Source of the DNA: Irineochytrium annulatum
Lineage: Eukaryota > Chytridiomycota > Chytridiomycetes > Chytridiales > Chytridiaceae
DNA: 64,000 nt
NCBI GenBank assembly: GCA_027600665.1
Contig: JADGJL010000004.1
Span: forward strand, 176,777 to 240,776
Direction of reading: 5' to 3'
Both the position numbers and the translations under genes were made by a program. Position 1 is the first letter of the stretch, and every line of letters begins with the position of its first letter. Below are positions 17,568 through 28,200 of this stretch, one piece after another. The notes under the pieces were generated by a model. The model ran no database searches. It was not told where the DNA came from and saw nothing but the letters and a program-made list of their open reading frames with translations.

Positions 17568-19718
17568 ATGAGGGGGATTCTTCGAGTCGGTTATAGTAAA
17601 ATCTGGTTTTATATCGTTGCTGCCATTGTTGTTGGCTTGGTTGCCGGCTATGTCGTTCTCTCTACACCGGATTCATCTAACTTCCAAAGTGAAGAAGGTG
17701 TTCTGGATCTAACACAGGTTCAGCTCCGTACGAATCCCCAAAAGTTAACAGGGGAGTGGGCTTTCTACTGGCAAGAGCTGTTGTCGCCTGAGGATATACG
17801 GGTTCGTTCACCAAGGGAGGGACACCAGACCCACTGGATCAATATCCCTAGCTCTTGGTCAGGCTACCGGTTAGAGGGAGAGAAGCTGGGTGGGACAGGC
17901 TATGCAACCTATCGACTGATTATTCAATTAAGCGAGCAGGATCAAAAAGAGCGTCTTGCTCTGCGGCTACCCAGCATTTTTCACGCTTATAAATTATGGG
18001 TGAATGGCGAGCTCCTGGCACAAGTTGGAAGGGTTGGTCAGGACAAGAACAGCATGATCCCGCATCTGGCAACGAAGCTGTTATTTGTTCAGCCTGAAAA
18101 CGATACGTTAGAGTTGGTGATGCAAGTATCCAACTTCCAACATAATCGGGGTGGTATTACCAAGTACATCGAGCTGGGCGGCAGTGATGTACTAACGACC
18201 AACACCAATTTGAATCTTGCCGCCGACATGTTCATCACGTCAAGTCTGCTGGTGATTGGCTTGTATAATCTGCTGTTGTTCATTCTGCGACGCAAGGACA
18301 GAGCACCATTATATTTTGGCCTATTCGCTGTACTGCTCGGTGTCCGATCCTTACTCAACGGTGAGCTTGTCCTTACACAATGGCTGCCACAATTCCCTTG
18401 GGAATTGCAGTTCAAGATCGAGTATCTGACACTTTGTGTCAGTGGATTTATCATCACGATGTATTTTGATTGCATTTTTCCGAATTATGTATCACGCTGG
18501 TTTCATTTTGTCACCCGGATCGCAACGGGGGCATTTTGTATCTTTGTTGTGGTAACCCCTGCGCTGATCTATACTCCGTTTTTGCTGGTAATTGGTGTAA
18601 TGGTAGTTCTACATATGGTGTATCTGATGGTCGGGCTGGTTCGAATGGCTGTGCGACGTATGGAGGGAGCGTTGATCTTCCTGTTGGTGTCGGTGGTTAC
18701 TTTGATCACTGTTGTCAACGATTTCTTATATTACAACGGATGGTCGCTGATCGGAAATACATCACCGCTTGGTTTATTGATATTTACGATCGCACAGATG
18801 ATTCTGCTTTCTTCGAGATTTACGAGGACGGCATCCAATGAGGAGAGAATCTCACGTGAGTTGCAGTATGCTAACGACAAGCTGATCGAAATGAATATGA
18901 ATCTGGAACGGACCGTGCAGGAGCGAACTCAGGCCTTATCTACAGCCCATGAGAATCTCCGCACTTCGTATGACCGGTTGCTTCACTCTGAGCAAGGAAG
19001 GAAGAAGCTTCTTGCCTATATTACGCATGATCTGCGTATGCCGTTGTCCAGCATGCTTGGGTATGTAGAAGCCATACAGGACAGAGTCAAGCCGGAACGT
19101 AATGAACAATATTTGAAGTATATCCGAGATAACACGATAAGGATTAACCGCATGATCGAGGAGTTGTCCTTTTTGTCGCATTTGGAGACCGGACAAGTCT
19201 CGTACCGAATGGAGCCGGTTCAGATTATTCCCTTCTTGCATGATTTATTTGAACAATATGAGCTTGTTGTACGTGATGCAGGGTTAGATTTCATTTTGGA
19301 TATTGAAAAAGCAGAGGATCCACGATCTGACTTGCCAGTTGTCGAGATGGATGCCAAAAGAGTAGAGCAGGCTTTATTTAATCTCTTGTCGAATGCCATG
19401 AAGTTCACCTCTAGGGGAGGGCTGATACGTATTGCGTTAGCTGTGGTCGAGGTGAATCATACTCGCCATGCGAACATTAGCATACAGGATTCTGGAATGG
19501 GTATTCCTCCGGATCAGCTTGAGCAGATTTTTGAACGTAATTACAGATACGATCGTCCGGGCTTGGGGAATGGAATAGACGGCAGTGGGTTAGGGCTAGC
19601 GATCTGTAGGGAAATTGTACTTGCGCATGGAGGGACGGTTCGAGCGGAGAGTGACGGTAAGATGGGGGCGACATTCTATGTGATGCTTCCTTGTATCGGG
19701 AGCGAAGGAAAGGGATGA
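17568..19718 (+). CDS. 7TMR-DISM sensor histidine kinase
   Basis: A 716-residue kinase. An N-terminal anchor (about 10-35) is followed by an extracellular DISMED2-like domain (about 45-210, including INIPSSWSGYRLEG and TGYATYRLIIQL), seven membrane helices (about 215-420), a coiled linker (MNLERTVQERTQALSTAHENL), HisKA with H487 in YITHDLRMPLSS, and HATPase motifs NLLSNAMKF, DSGMGIPPDQ and GSGLGLAI. The start at 17568 has only a weak binding site (GGGGTTGG). The OmpR-type regulator begins four bases after the stop, so they are a pair. The extracellular domain resembles that of the hybrid kinase near the left edge, suggesting carbohydrate ligands. Confidence 0.92.
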   Translation: MRGILRVGYSKIWFYIVAAIVVGLVAGYVVLSTPDSSNFQSEEGVLDLTQVQLRTNPQKLTGEWAFYWQELLSPEDIRVRSPREGHQTHWINIPSSWSGYRLEGEKLGGTGYATYRLIIQLSEQDQKERLALRLPSIFHAYKLWVNGELLAQVGRVGQDKNSMIPHLATKLLFVQPENDTLELVMQVSNFQHNRGGITKYIELGGSDVLTTNTNLNLAADMFITSSLLVIGLYNLLLFILRRKDRAPLYFGLFAVLLGVRSLLNGELVLTQWLPQFPWELQFKIEYLTLCVSGFIITMYFDCIFPNYVSRWFHFVTRIATGAFCIFVVVTPALIYTPFLLVIGVMVVLHMVYLMVGLVRMAVRRMEGALIFLLVSVVTLITVVNDFLYYNGWSLIGNTSPLGLLIFTIAQMILLSSRFTRTASNEERISRELQYANDKLIEMNMNLERTVQERTQALSTAHENLRTSYDRLLHSEQGRKKLLAYITHDLRMPLSSMLGYVEAIQDRVKPERNEQYLKYIRDNTIRINRMIEELSFLSHLETGQVSYRMEPVQIIPFLHDLFEQYELVVRDAGLDFILDIEKAEDPRSDLPVVEMDAKRVEQALFNLLSNAMKFTSRGGLIRIALAVVEVNHTRHANISIQDSGMGIPPDQLEQIFERNYRYDRPGLGNGIDGSGLGLAICREIVLAHGGTVRAESDGKMGATFYVMLPCIGSEGKG

Positions 19719-19722
19719 TGGA

Positions 19723-20421
19723 ATGCAAAATCACAGAATTATGATCGTCGATGATGATCCCCATATATGCGAGATTGTTCAGGTGTATTGCGACAGAGAA
19801 GGGTTTAACTCCACATACAGTCATAGCGGGACAGAAGCGATGGAGCTGCTTACAACGTTCAAGCCCGATTTGATTGTATTGGATGTATTGCTGGCTAATG
19901 AAAACGGTATTGATTGGTGTAGAAATGCACGTAACTTGACCAGCGCGCCGATCATGTTTCTGAGCAGCCAGGAAGAAGATGAAGTGAAAATTAGCGCATT
20001 ATCCTATGGTGGCGACGATTATGTGACCAAGCCGTTTAGTCCGGGAGTTCTCATGGCCAAGATCAAGGCTCATCTTCGCAGAGTATCAACGGGTAGAAGG
20101 GAACAACTGCTGGAGTTACCGGGTTTGACACTGGATTTCTACACGCAGTCCGTCAACATGGGGAGTAAACCTATCTTTTTATCCAAAAAAGAGTTCAGTC
20201 TGTTGTCCTATATGGCGCAAAACGTGGATCGTGTCGTCAGTGTCGACACATTGTTTCAACTCATCTGGGGGATGGAAAGTCTGGAAGATACGAGGACAGT
20301 TGCTGTACATATCAGTAATTTACGTAAAAAAATTGAGACTGACCCGGCTGATCCCGAACGAATCATCACGATTCGGGGGAGTGGATATATGCTGGTTGCT
20401 ACCAGTGTGTCACAAGCATGA
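19723..20421 (+). CDS. OmpR/PhoB-type response regulator
   Basis: A 232-residue regulator. Receiver at 1-120 with acidic IVDDD, phosphoacceptor D54 in IVLDVLLANENG and K104 in YVTKPFSPG. The winged-helix output domain (about 135-230) shows LSKKEFSLLSYMAQNVDRVVS and the recognition segment TVAVHISNLRKKIE, ending with the wing IRGSGYMLV. It is coupled to the 7TMR-DISM kinase upstream. Confidence 0.95.
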   Translation: MQNHRIMIVDDDPHICEIVQVYCDREGFNSTYSHSGTEAMELLTTFKPDLIVLDVLLANENGIDWCRNARNLTSAPIMFLSSQEEDEVKISALSYGGDDYVTKPFSPGVLMAKIKAHLRRVSTGRREQLLELPGLTLDFYTQSVNMGSKPIFLSKKEFSLLSYMAQNVDRVVSVDTLFQLIWGMESLEDTRTVAVHISNLRKKIETDPADPERIITIRGSGYMLVATSVSQA

Positions 20422-20520
20422 ATACATCGGTAAGGATGGTAGCCTACCATAAATAGGGCGAGATATTCGTAAAATATTAGGGGTAATTTGCCCGAACCGG
20501 GTTTGGGATAGTTTTTTCTA

Positions 20521-20573
20521 AATGGGAAAATCGCGTTGGGGCAGTACTTGACGCTATTTTCCCATTTTTTATT
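20521..20573 (+). terminator. Terminator after two-component operon
   Basis: GGGAAAATCGCG pairs with CGCTATTTTCCC, followed by T6. A strong stem. Confidence 0.85.
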
Positions 20574-20580
20574 CATTTCT

Positions 20581-20790
20581 CTAGCTTCGTAATTGACTCA
20601 AGGTATCAAATCCCTCAACAGAAGTTCCGCGCTTTTCCATCTTCGTCAAAATGATGTGCCATCTCTCCGAAGAATTTAACGATTCAACACGCATGGATTT
20701 AAAGTTTTCTTTAGGTTTCTCAGTAGGATAATCCATCATGATAAAATCACTATGGTCGATATAACGACATATTTCATCAAATGGTAACTG
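20581..20790 (-). pseudogene. Possible remnant of an unidentified gene
   Basis: An open frame on the minus strand ends with a stop at 20581 and reads as hydrophilic, protein-like sequence (for example DFIMMDYPTEKPKENFKSMR and SSERWHIILTKMEKRGTS). No start with a binding site fits, and its upstream part runs antisense into an SLH remnant and the next gene. It looks like the 3' end of a gene cut by rearrangement. I do not recognise the family. Confidence 0.3.
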
Positions 20791-20880
20791 AAGAATAGCT
20801 ACGAGGGCGGTACATTCAAGCCGGATCAAACGATAACACGTGAAGAAATGGTTGTCATGCTGTCTCGTATTAGTACTTGA
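20791..20880 (+). pseudogene. Remnant of an SLH-domain gene 3' end
   Basis: Plus-strand codons 20791-20880 read NSYEGGTFKPDQTITREE then MVVMLSRIST and a stop. TFKPDQTITREEMVVML is the conserved second half of an S-layer homology domain. There is an in-frame stop just upstream (TAA at 20785-20787) and no start, so only the tail of a former SLH protein survives. It ends 17 bases before the MinD-like gene. Confidence 0.65.
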
Positions 20881-20897
20881 AGAAGGAAGTGGCTCCA

Positions 20898-21701
20898 ATG
20901 GCACGAGTTATATGTATCACATCAGGGAAAGGTGGAGTTGGCAAGACAACGGTGACGGCTAATCTGGGGACTGCCCTTGCCTTATCGGGGAACAGGGTTT
21001 GCCTGATCGACGCTGATTTTGGATTGAGAAATCTGGATATTCCGCTTGGTTTGAGCAATAGGGTAAACTATCATATTTCCGATTTTCTGACCGGTCGATG
21101 TGCTTTACATCAAGTGATTGTCAAAGACAAGCGAATTTGCACCTTGTTCTTCATCTCCTGTAGTAACGACGTGATGCATCACGATGATCCGCAAGTTTTT
21201 CGCGAGGTTGTGCAGCAAATAGCCCAAGATTATGATTATGTGCTGATTGATTCGGCGGCAGGCATTGAAAATGGATTCTGGAATACAGCTTTAGCTGCAG
21301 ATGAGGCTATTGTCGTCACTACCCCTCATCGAACGTCGCTTCAGGACGCTGATCGCGTAATCGGATTGTTAGAAAATATATTTCAGGCTCCTCCGCAGCT
21401 CATCATTAATATGGCCGACAGGCAGGAAGCTCGTTCGGCAACGGTAAAGATGGAGGATATCATCGATATTCTCAATATCGGTGTGATAGGCGTGATTCAT
21501 AGCGATGTAGAAGTTATACGTTCCGTACATAAAGGCATCCCGATTGCACTTGATCCCGAGTTTGAAAGTGGGCAGCGCTTCCGGCACATCGCCCACAATG
21601 TGGCGAAGAATCAGCAGAAGAATTTTATTTCATTAAATTCCAAGAAGCATAGAAGTATTTTTTTGCTTTCTCAAAGACTGCTCTGGGGGAAGAGCAGTTG
21701 A
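20898..21701 (+). CDS. Orphan MinD-like ATPase
   Basis: A 267-residue MinD/ParA-family ATPase. ATG 20898 is preceded by AAGAAGGAAG; the in-frame TTG at 20877 overlaps the SLH remnant. The deviant Walker A is SGKGGVGKTTVTANLG, switch I lies in LIDADFGLRNLDIPLG, and Walker B is VLIDSAAGIE. NRVNYHISDFLTGRCALHQVIVKDKR follows the MinD pattern closely. MinD ends in an amphipathic membrane helix; here the end SIFLLSQRLLWG could serve, though it is atypical. No minC, divIVA or flagellar genes lie nearby, so this is not the normal division locus. Its neighbours are surface-protein genes. Confidence 0.85.
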   Translation: MARVICITSGKGGVGKTTVTANLGTALALSGNRVCLIDADFGLRNLDIPLGLSNRVNYHISDFLTGRCALHQVIVKDKRICTLFFISCSNDVMHHDDPQVFREVVQQIAQDYDYVLIDSAAGIENGFWNTALAADEAIVVTTPHRTSLQDADRVIGLLENIFQAPPQLIINMADRQEARSATVKMEDIIDILNIGVIGVIHSDVEVIRSVHKGIPIALDPEFESGQRFRHIAHNVAKNQQKNFISLNSKKHRSIFLLSQRLLWGKSS

Positions 21702-21784
21702 TATATTTGATTCTGGTATATGGATCGTTTAGATACGGATCATCTGGATGGTCTACAGACTAGCTAAAAGAATTTATGAAAATT

Positions 21785-21823
21785 AGTGGTGTGGGAGTTA
21801 CCTTCCCTAGCCGCTATTTTTGA
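21785..21823 (+). terminator. Imperfect terminator after MinD-like gene
   Basis: AGTGGTGTGGGA pairs with TCCCTAGCCGCT across a short loop with mismatches, followed by ATTTTT. Confidence 0.55.
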
Positions 21824-22283
21824 TGTCTATAATGTTCTCGTTTGCGATTAGTTGCTTACTTAAAGTTTTCTTTATAATTCACAAGTGTCCCTATCTCGCA
21901 TGATAAAATACGGAAGAAAAAACGACATGTTTTGCCTGTGTCGGTCATAATTCGACTGCGACTGATAAGAAAGATCGGTGAACGACTTCATTCTGTGAAG
22001 TTGGTAGCATCGTAGCCAGAAGCAGTCAGATCTCTCCAGTCGGATGTTTAGCTGACTTTGATGTTCCGAACGTGCTGAACGCAGCTAGGACAATGCCATG
22101 TCTGTATGTAAAGTTTATTTCCCCGCTTGATCTCCACGTGCCGGGCGAACTGACTCGGAGGAAACCAATGATCCCCATCTGGGTCAATGGTTTCCGCTAT
22201 TAGTCTGGCTTTATTGATTAGCTTGGTTAGCAACAGATTTTGGACGGTATTTTTTTAGTTTGATCTATACATAGAAGGGATGA
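21824..22283 (+). other. Structured upstream region of the giant surface protein gene
   Basis: No sure gene lies in this stretch. It contains a GATAAAAT -10-like box near 21903, an ACTTCA/TGAAGT stem near 21985-22003 and an AGTCAG/CTGACT stem at about 22027-22060. These may form a 5' leader RNA for the large SLH gene. I compared it with the c-di-GMP, SAM and T-box consensus patterns I know and saw no match. A minus-strand open frame also lies within it. Confidence 0.35.
22048..22233 (-). CDS. Doubtful 61-codon ORF, protein-like but no binding site
   Basis: The frame reads hydrophilic, gene-like sequence (ARLIAETIDPDGDHWFPPSQ, then TWHCPSCVQ with a CxxC pair) and stops at 22048. The only start is a TTG with no ribosome binding site. 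It could be a small Zn-binding protein or a remnant of a longer gene cut by rearrangement, like the fragments at 20581-20880. The family is not recognised. Confidence 0.25.
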   Translation of the reverse strand: MLTKLINKARLIAETIDPDGDHWFPPSQFARHVEIKRGNKLYIQTWHCPSCVQHVRNIKVS

Positions 22284-25200
22284 ATGAACGTGAAAAAAGT
22301 AAGACAGGGATGGAAGGTGAGCCGTCAGGTCCTGATGTGGATGCTGGTGATCAGCTTAATCGTGTCTGCCGTGCCCATATTACAAGCGCAATCGGCAGCA
22401 GCGGCTGAACTGCCGATGCAACAGACCAAAGTTACCACATCCAGCGGGTTCCAGGATGTGAGTCCGACGGATTGGTTCTACGATGCAGTCGTTCATGTGC
22501 AGGAGAAGGGCATACTTAGCGGGACCGCTGCAAGTACCTTCTCACCTAAAGGGACAATGACGCGTGCCATGTATGTGACGGCACTCGGACGGATGGCTGG
22601 GATAGATACAGGGACGTATTCTACTTCAAGCTTTGCTGATATACAGGTGGGCAGTTGGTATGCGCCGTATGTCGAATGGGCAGTTAAGCAAGGGATTACT
22701 GACGGTACGGGTGGAGATAAATACTCGCCGAATGCCACCGTATCCCGTGAGCAGATGGCAACGATGACGTTGCGGTATTTTGAAAGCGAACAGATTCCAT
22801 ATCAGACCGAGAATCTGGTCACGACAGAGCCGGGTGATCTCGCGAATGTATCGCCTTGGGCGGCTGACGCGGTCGTCAAGCTGTGGCAAGCCGGTGTGTT
22901 CACCGGAGACGCCAAGGGCAACTTCCATCCGCGTGCGCAAGCAACTCGCTCGGAAGCTGCGGTTCTTTTCATGCGCAACAATGCAGTTGTAGAGGCGTGG
23001 AAACAGCAGAATTCAACGCCAGTGACGCCAACACCTGAACCAACGCCGACGGTGACACCAACACCGACATCACCAGTGACATCAACGCCAACGCCGTCAC
23101 CGGGCGGTAATAACGGTGGCGGAACGCCTGGAGATAACGGAGGTAACCCAGGTACGGGTTCCACTGCGTATACGCTCACGTTTGAGAGCAACGGAGGCAC
23201 GGCGATTGCTGCGCAGAAGGTGCGAAAAGGCCAGGTGCTAAATAACCTGCCGGCTCCAACAAAAGAGGGATATATATTCCAAGGGTGGTTTACAGATAGT
23301 GATTTCTCGCTCATCTTTGCAGAGGGTAGTACGCTAACTGAGGATATGAAGTTGTATGCGAAGTATACAGATAGCATAGATAATGCCGTACAGAGCACAC
23401 CAAGCTATTCGGTATTGGATGTGGCACCGGACTTCACGATTGCAGTAAACGATGCATCAGGCAACCTGACAGTATCCGAGGTTCAAGCGAATATGACCTT
23501 CTCAGACACGGCGAATCCCGACTTTGCTGGAATTACCGTCACTGGCGGGAACGGGGCTTTCACGGTAGCGTCCGCAGCTGAAGACGGAAGATTCGTTGAA
23601 GGCAATACGTATCAACTGAAGTTGAATAGCGATAACCTGTCCTTCCAAGGTCAGGATGCGACGACGAGTATTTACGTTTTTAGTGTTGCTAAGCAAGAGG
23701 TTCTGGACATTCCGCTGAACCCTAACATGATCTACCTTCCATTTACGGATGTCACGGATATGATATTGAATGGCGAAGCTGTGGGTTCACCTGAGATTTC
23801 GGTAGTTGCCACGACGGTGGGCGGTAGCGAAAATGCGCTTGCCGAGGCGAATGCGAGCAGTGGAACGTTCGTGTATTCCGGCAGCACCGTGATTCAAGTC
23901 GGCAATACTGTCGCCATATATCAAGGGGTTCGTCCCGATCGACGCACGTTAGAAACCACCGGCGCTGACGACGGCGATGTGGCCTATGTCCAGATTACAG
24001 CGGTAGACGGAAGCACTTATACCTACGATCATGCGGATATCAAACAAGTATTGCTCAAGCCGGATGTTCTGCCGGTGAGTGTGGAAGCGGACACAGATGG
24101 AGATCGGAACAACAATTCCATCACAGTTGAGCATACCCAGATGAACTACAGCGACAGCCTGTATGAGCCTTTCGGCTTGGATGAGTTAACCACGGTGGAT
24201 GTGGGTGACTTTATCGGCTTTTATGAAGGCAACTTTGCTGAAGATGGTTCTCGAATTGTCGGTTATGGACGTATCACTTCGATTACGCCTGAAGCTGAGA
24301 TGGACGTCATCGAATATACTGATGCCACGATTGGGGATATTGAGAATGTCTTCAACATCTATCAGCAGCAAGCGATTGACGGCGATGATCTGTTATCGGT
24401 AGAGCAGATCGCGGAGCTTGAAGAGCAAATTGAGCAGCAAGCGAGAGACAGCGGATTCGTCAATGAAGCCGCGGATTATCTGTCTGATATCGCCATGGAG
24501 ACGAAGGAAATTCAGGAGATCAAGGCTCAGTCCTCCCTAGCGGCCGGTAAAGGGAGCCGGGTAAGTGTGGAGAACCTGACCGTTGTTGCTTCACTCGGCA
24601 CGAGGCTGAAAAATATTGACGGCAGAACCTCAGGCGTAAGCGCTACATTACAAGTGGGCGCCGATATTGTTGTCAATATCAATGAAGACAGCGAACTTGT
24701 CATCCATATGACGGGTACTTTCGTCCAGGAGATGAGCCTGGATCTCGGTATTAATGGGGATATGCAAGGGCATTGGCTGAAAAAGTGGGGAATTCCTTAC
24801 TGGTACAGCATTGATGATTATGTAATTACGGCGAATCTGGATGCTTATAGCTATACCGGAATGAATATCACGGCAGAGATAGCTCTCGTTGAACGCGATA
24901 AGTTAAATGATGCACTGAATGACTGGGTGGGCGAGAAGAACGCTGGCAGGTTGGGAAAGGTCCAGGACATTGCGACACAGATTAAAGCGGTAATGGCGGG
25001 TGTGCAGGATACTGCCGTAGATGCGGAATCGTTGAAGGAAAAGTATCAAGAGATGTTGGAGCAAGACACGGAATGGGTTCCGTTAATCAAGAAGGAGCTC
25101 TTTGAAAAGAGCGTACGCGTGGCTTTAGGTATTGTGGAAGTCAAATTTGAAGCGGAGTTTGTGGTCAGCGCCCAGGTGAACCTGACGGTGGGGGCAGATT

Positions 25201-28200
25201 TCTACTATAAGATGGCCAAGCGTTACTCGGTTAGCTTGCGCGTATTGAGTTTCAGTGGTTCGAGCAATACGGTCAGCTTGCCGGGAGACGGAGATTACCA
25301 ATTTACCTTCTATGTGATGGGGACGATCGGTTTACGAGCTGGTATTCATATGGAGGTCAAAGCGGGGATTGGAAGCGTCAAGTTGAATAGTATCGGGCTT
25401 GCTGTAGAACCTGGTGTGTATGTGAATCTGTGGGGCTACTTCTATTATCAATTGAAAAATATTAGCGGGGTGGAGAGTACGAAGTCTCTAGGCGCCCTCT
25501 TCGTTGAGATTGGCATCTATTTGGAGGTTGAACTCGGTGCTCAATTAGGAGATGGCGCACTCTCTGGCGGCGTGGAGCTGGTCGATGAAGAGTGGCCACT
25601 GTATACAATTGGAGAAGAACAGAACGTCTACGACTTCGCCTATCCTCAGGATAAGTCGCTCAAGGTGAACATGGCGGGTTCTGCGTCATCCATCGCTGTA
25701 CCGGAGTTGTGGGTCACGATGAATACCTTTAATTTGAAGACAGGCGATACGGATGAAAAAGCGTATGATCGCTCGAATTTCGATATTCAGGTGGACAATC
25801 CAAACTTCAAGTATGACGCAGCAAACGGGATGATTGAAGTGGTGGACAAGAACATTCAGGTGAGTGATGGCAATCTGGTTATCACCTGGAAGGGATCGCC
25901 GGGGTCGTTCACGTCCGATCCGCTCAAGCGTACGATTCAGTTAAGCTGGCTTGCCAGAGTAGGTGACTACATCCTTCAGCTGGATCCTCAGAACGGCGGA
26001 GTGACCCAGGTTGTGGCGGCTCCGTATAACGCGCCTATTAACGTAGTCACCCCAGTATATCCAGGATACACATTTGACGGCTGGTATACGGCCGCTTCCG
26101 GCGGCACGAAGATCACGATTCCGAGCCGAATGGCTGCGGAGGATCGGAAACTGTATGCGCACTGGATTGCGAACAAGAATACGCCGTATACCGTTGAGCA
26201 TTATGTGCTAGACCCGAACAGCAGAACATTGGCTCCGCCTGTGGATACGGAGAATTTGACCGGAACAACGGACACGGAGATTCGCATCAGCTCCGACAGG
26301 TTTAAGGAGCAAGGATATTCGACAGGTATGGTAAGCGGCGTATTGATCAAGGGTGACGGCACAACGGTCGTCAGAGTGAATTACTCTCCGGCGAATCGTA
26401 AAATGACTTTCGTTGGAGGTTATGCCGGCGCGCCCCAAATCTCGGTAACAGAAGCCGTTGGCAAGAACATCGCTACTCGTATACCTGTGCCGACAAGGCA
26501 GGGATATACGTTTGCCGGTTGGTCGCCAGAAGTTCCAAGTGCGATGCCGATTGAGGATACTACGTATACAGCGAAGTGGACGGGGAGAGAGGGTACGCCT
26601 TATCAGGTCGTATACTTGCTGCAAAATATCGGAAGTGACACCTATACGGTTGCAGATACGGAATCGTATCGTGGAGTTACGGGTACCGAGGCGAATATGA
26701 CGGACGTCAAGCCGAGATCCTATGATGGCTTCGTGCGGGACGACAGTATTTCGGTACTGACGGATCTAATCACGAGCAACGGCAAAACGACGCTAAAGGT
26801 ATATTATAAGCGTGATGTATACCAAATGACGGTGGATTATAACGGTTCTGGAGCAGCAAATAAAACGGATAATGTTCCTTTCGGAGCAACGATGCTGTTG
26901 CGTCTGGGCACTCCGACATGGCAGGGATATAGCTTTACGGGTTGGTCGCCAACGCCGCCGACCACGATGCCTGCCGAAGATGTCCATTTTACCGCTCAGT
27001 GGGCAATGAACGACTACACCGTAAATTTCGACAGTAATGGTGGGTCCGAAGAAGTGCCGGCTCAGACTGTAGGGTTTGGCGCTACGATTAGTACGCCGAC
27101 TGAACCGACGAAAGATGGTTATGTATTCGGCGGTTGGTACAGTGATAACACGTTGACGAATGCTTACGACTTCGCTGCAGCAGTGACGGCGGATCTCACA
27201 CTGTATGCGAAGTGGCTGATCCCTTACACGATAAGCTTTGAGAGCAATGAAGGGTCGGAAGTCGCAGCCCAGACAGTGAACGAAGGCGCCAAGGTGGTGG
27301 TCCCTACTGCTCCGACGCTGGAAGGCTATGTATTTAGCGGCTGGTACAGCGATAGCGAGCTAACGAACGCCTATGATTTTACGACTATGGTGGTAACGGG
27401 AGACCTCACGTTGTACGCGAAGTGGACGGTTTATGTACCGAATACTTATACTGTAACTTTCGAGAGTAATGGCGGATCGGTAGTCACAGAACAGACGGTG
27501 AACGAAGGTGCCGTGGCTACTGCTCCGGGTGCTCCGACACTGGAAGGCTATGTATTTAGCGGCTGGTACAGCGACAGCGAAATGACGAGGTCTTATGGTT
27601 TCACGGAAGGTGTAACGGCGAATGTAATGCTGTACGCGAAGTGGACGAAGAATAGCTACACAGTGAGCTTCAACAGTAACAGTGGAACGTCAGTGAGTAA
27701 TCAGTCTGTAAGTGAGGGTGAAACGGCAACGATTCCTGAAGCGCCGACACGTCCAGGGCATGTATTTGAAGGCTGGTATAGCGATGCTGGTCTGAATGAA
27801 TCTTACAGCTTCACGACACCTGTGATGAACAACCTCACCTTGTACGCGAAATGGACGGCTATTTACACGGTCACCTTCAACAGTAACGGCGGATCACTGG
27901 TGGCTGACCAGAATATGCAAACCGGCGGTAATGCTACGGAGCCTGCCGTACCGACAAGGGATGGTTACACGTTCAACGGTTGGTACAGCGACGCTGGACT
28001 GAATGAAGCCTACAGTTTCACGACATCGGTGACGGGTAACCTCGCGCTGTACGCGAAGTGGACATTCAACAGCCGCACGGTGGACTTTGACAGTAACGGT
28101 GGGGCAGCAGTAAGTAGTCAGACGGTGGTTACTGGCGACAAAGCTGTGGCACCTGCTGCGCTGAAGTGGGCAGGGTATCGATTTGAAGGATGGTACAGCG

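Noticed and set aside
18850..18865. CACGTG palindrome (CTCACGTGAG) as a second parS site
   Set aside because: Only the inner ten bases are palindromic and the AAACA/TGTTT flanks are missing; it lies inside the kinase coding region.
21900..22070. c-di-GMP or other known riboswitch upstream of the giant surface protein
   Set aside because: The stems do not carry the conserved core words of the classes I can recall, so only an unspecified structured region is reported.
23040..23160. Thr/Pro-coding repeat in the giant gene as a CRISPR-like or mobile repeat
   Set aside because: The repeated ACACCAACGCC words simply encode the Thr/Pro linker; no spacers or conserved palindromic repeats are present.
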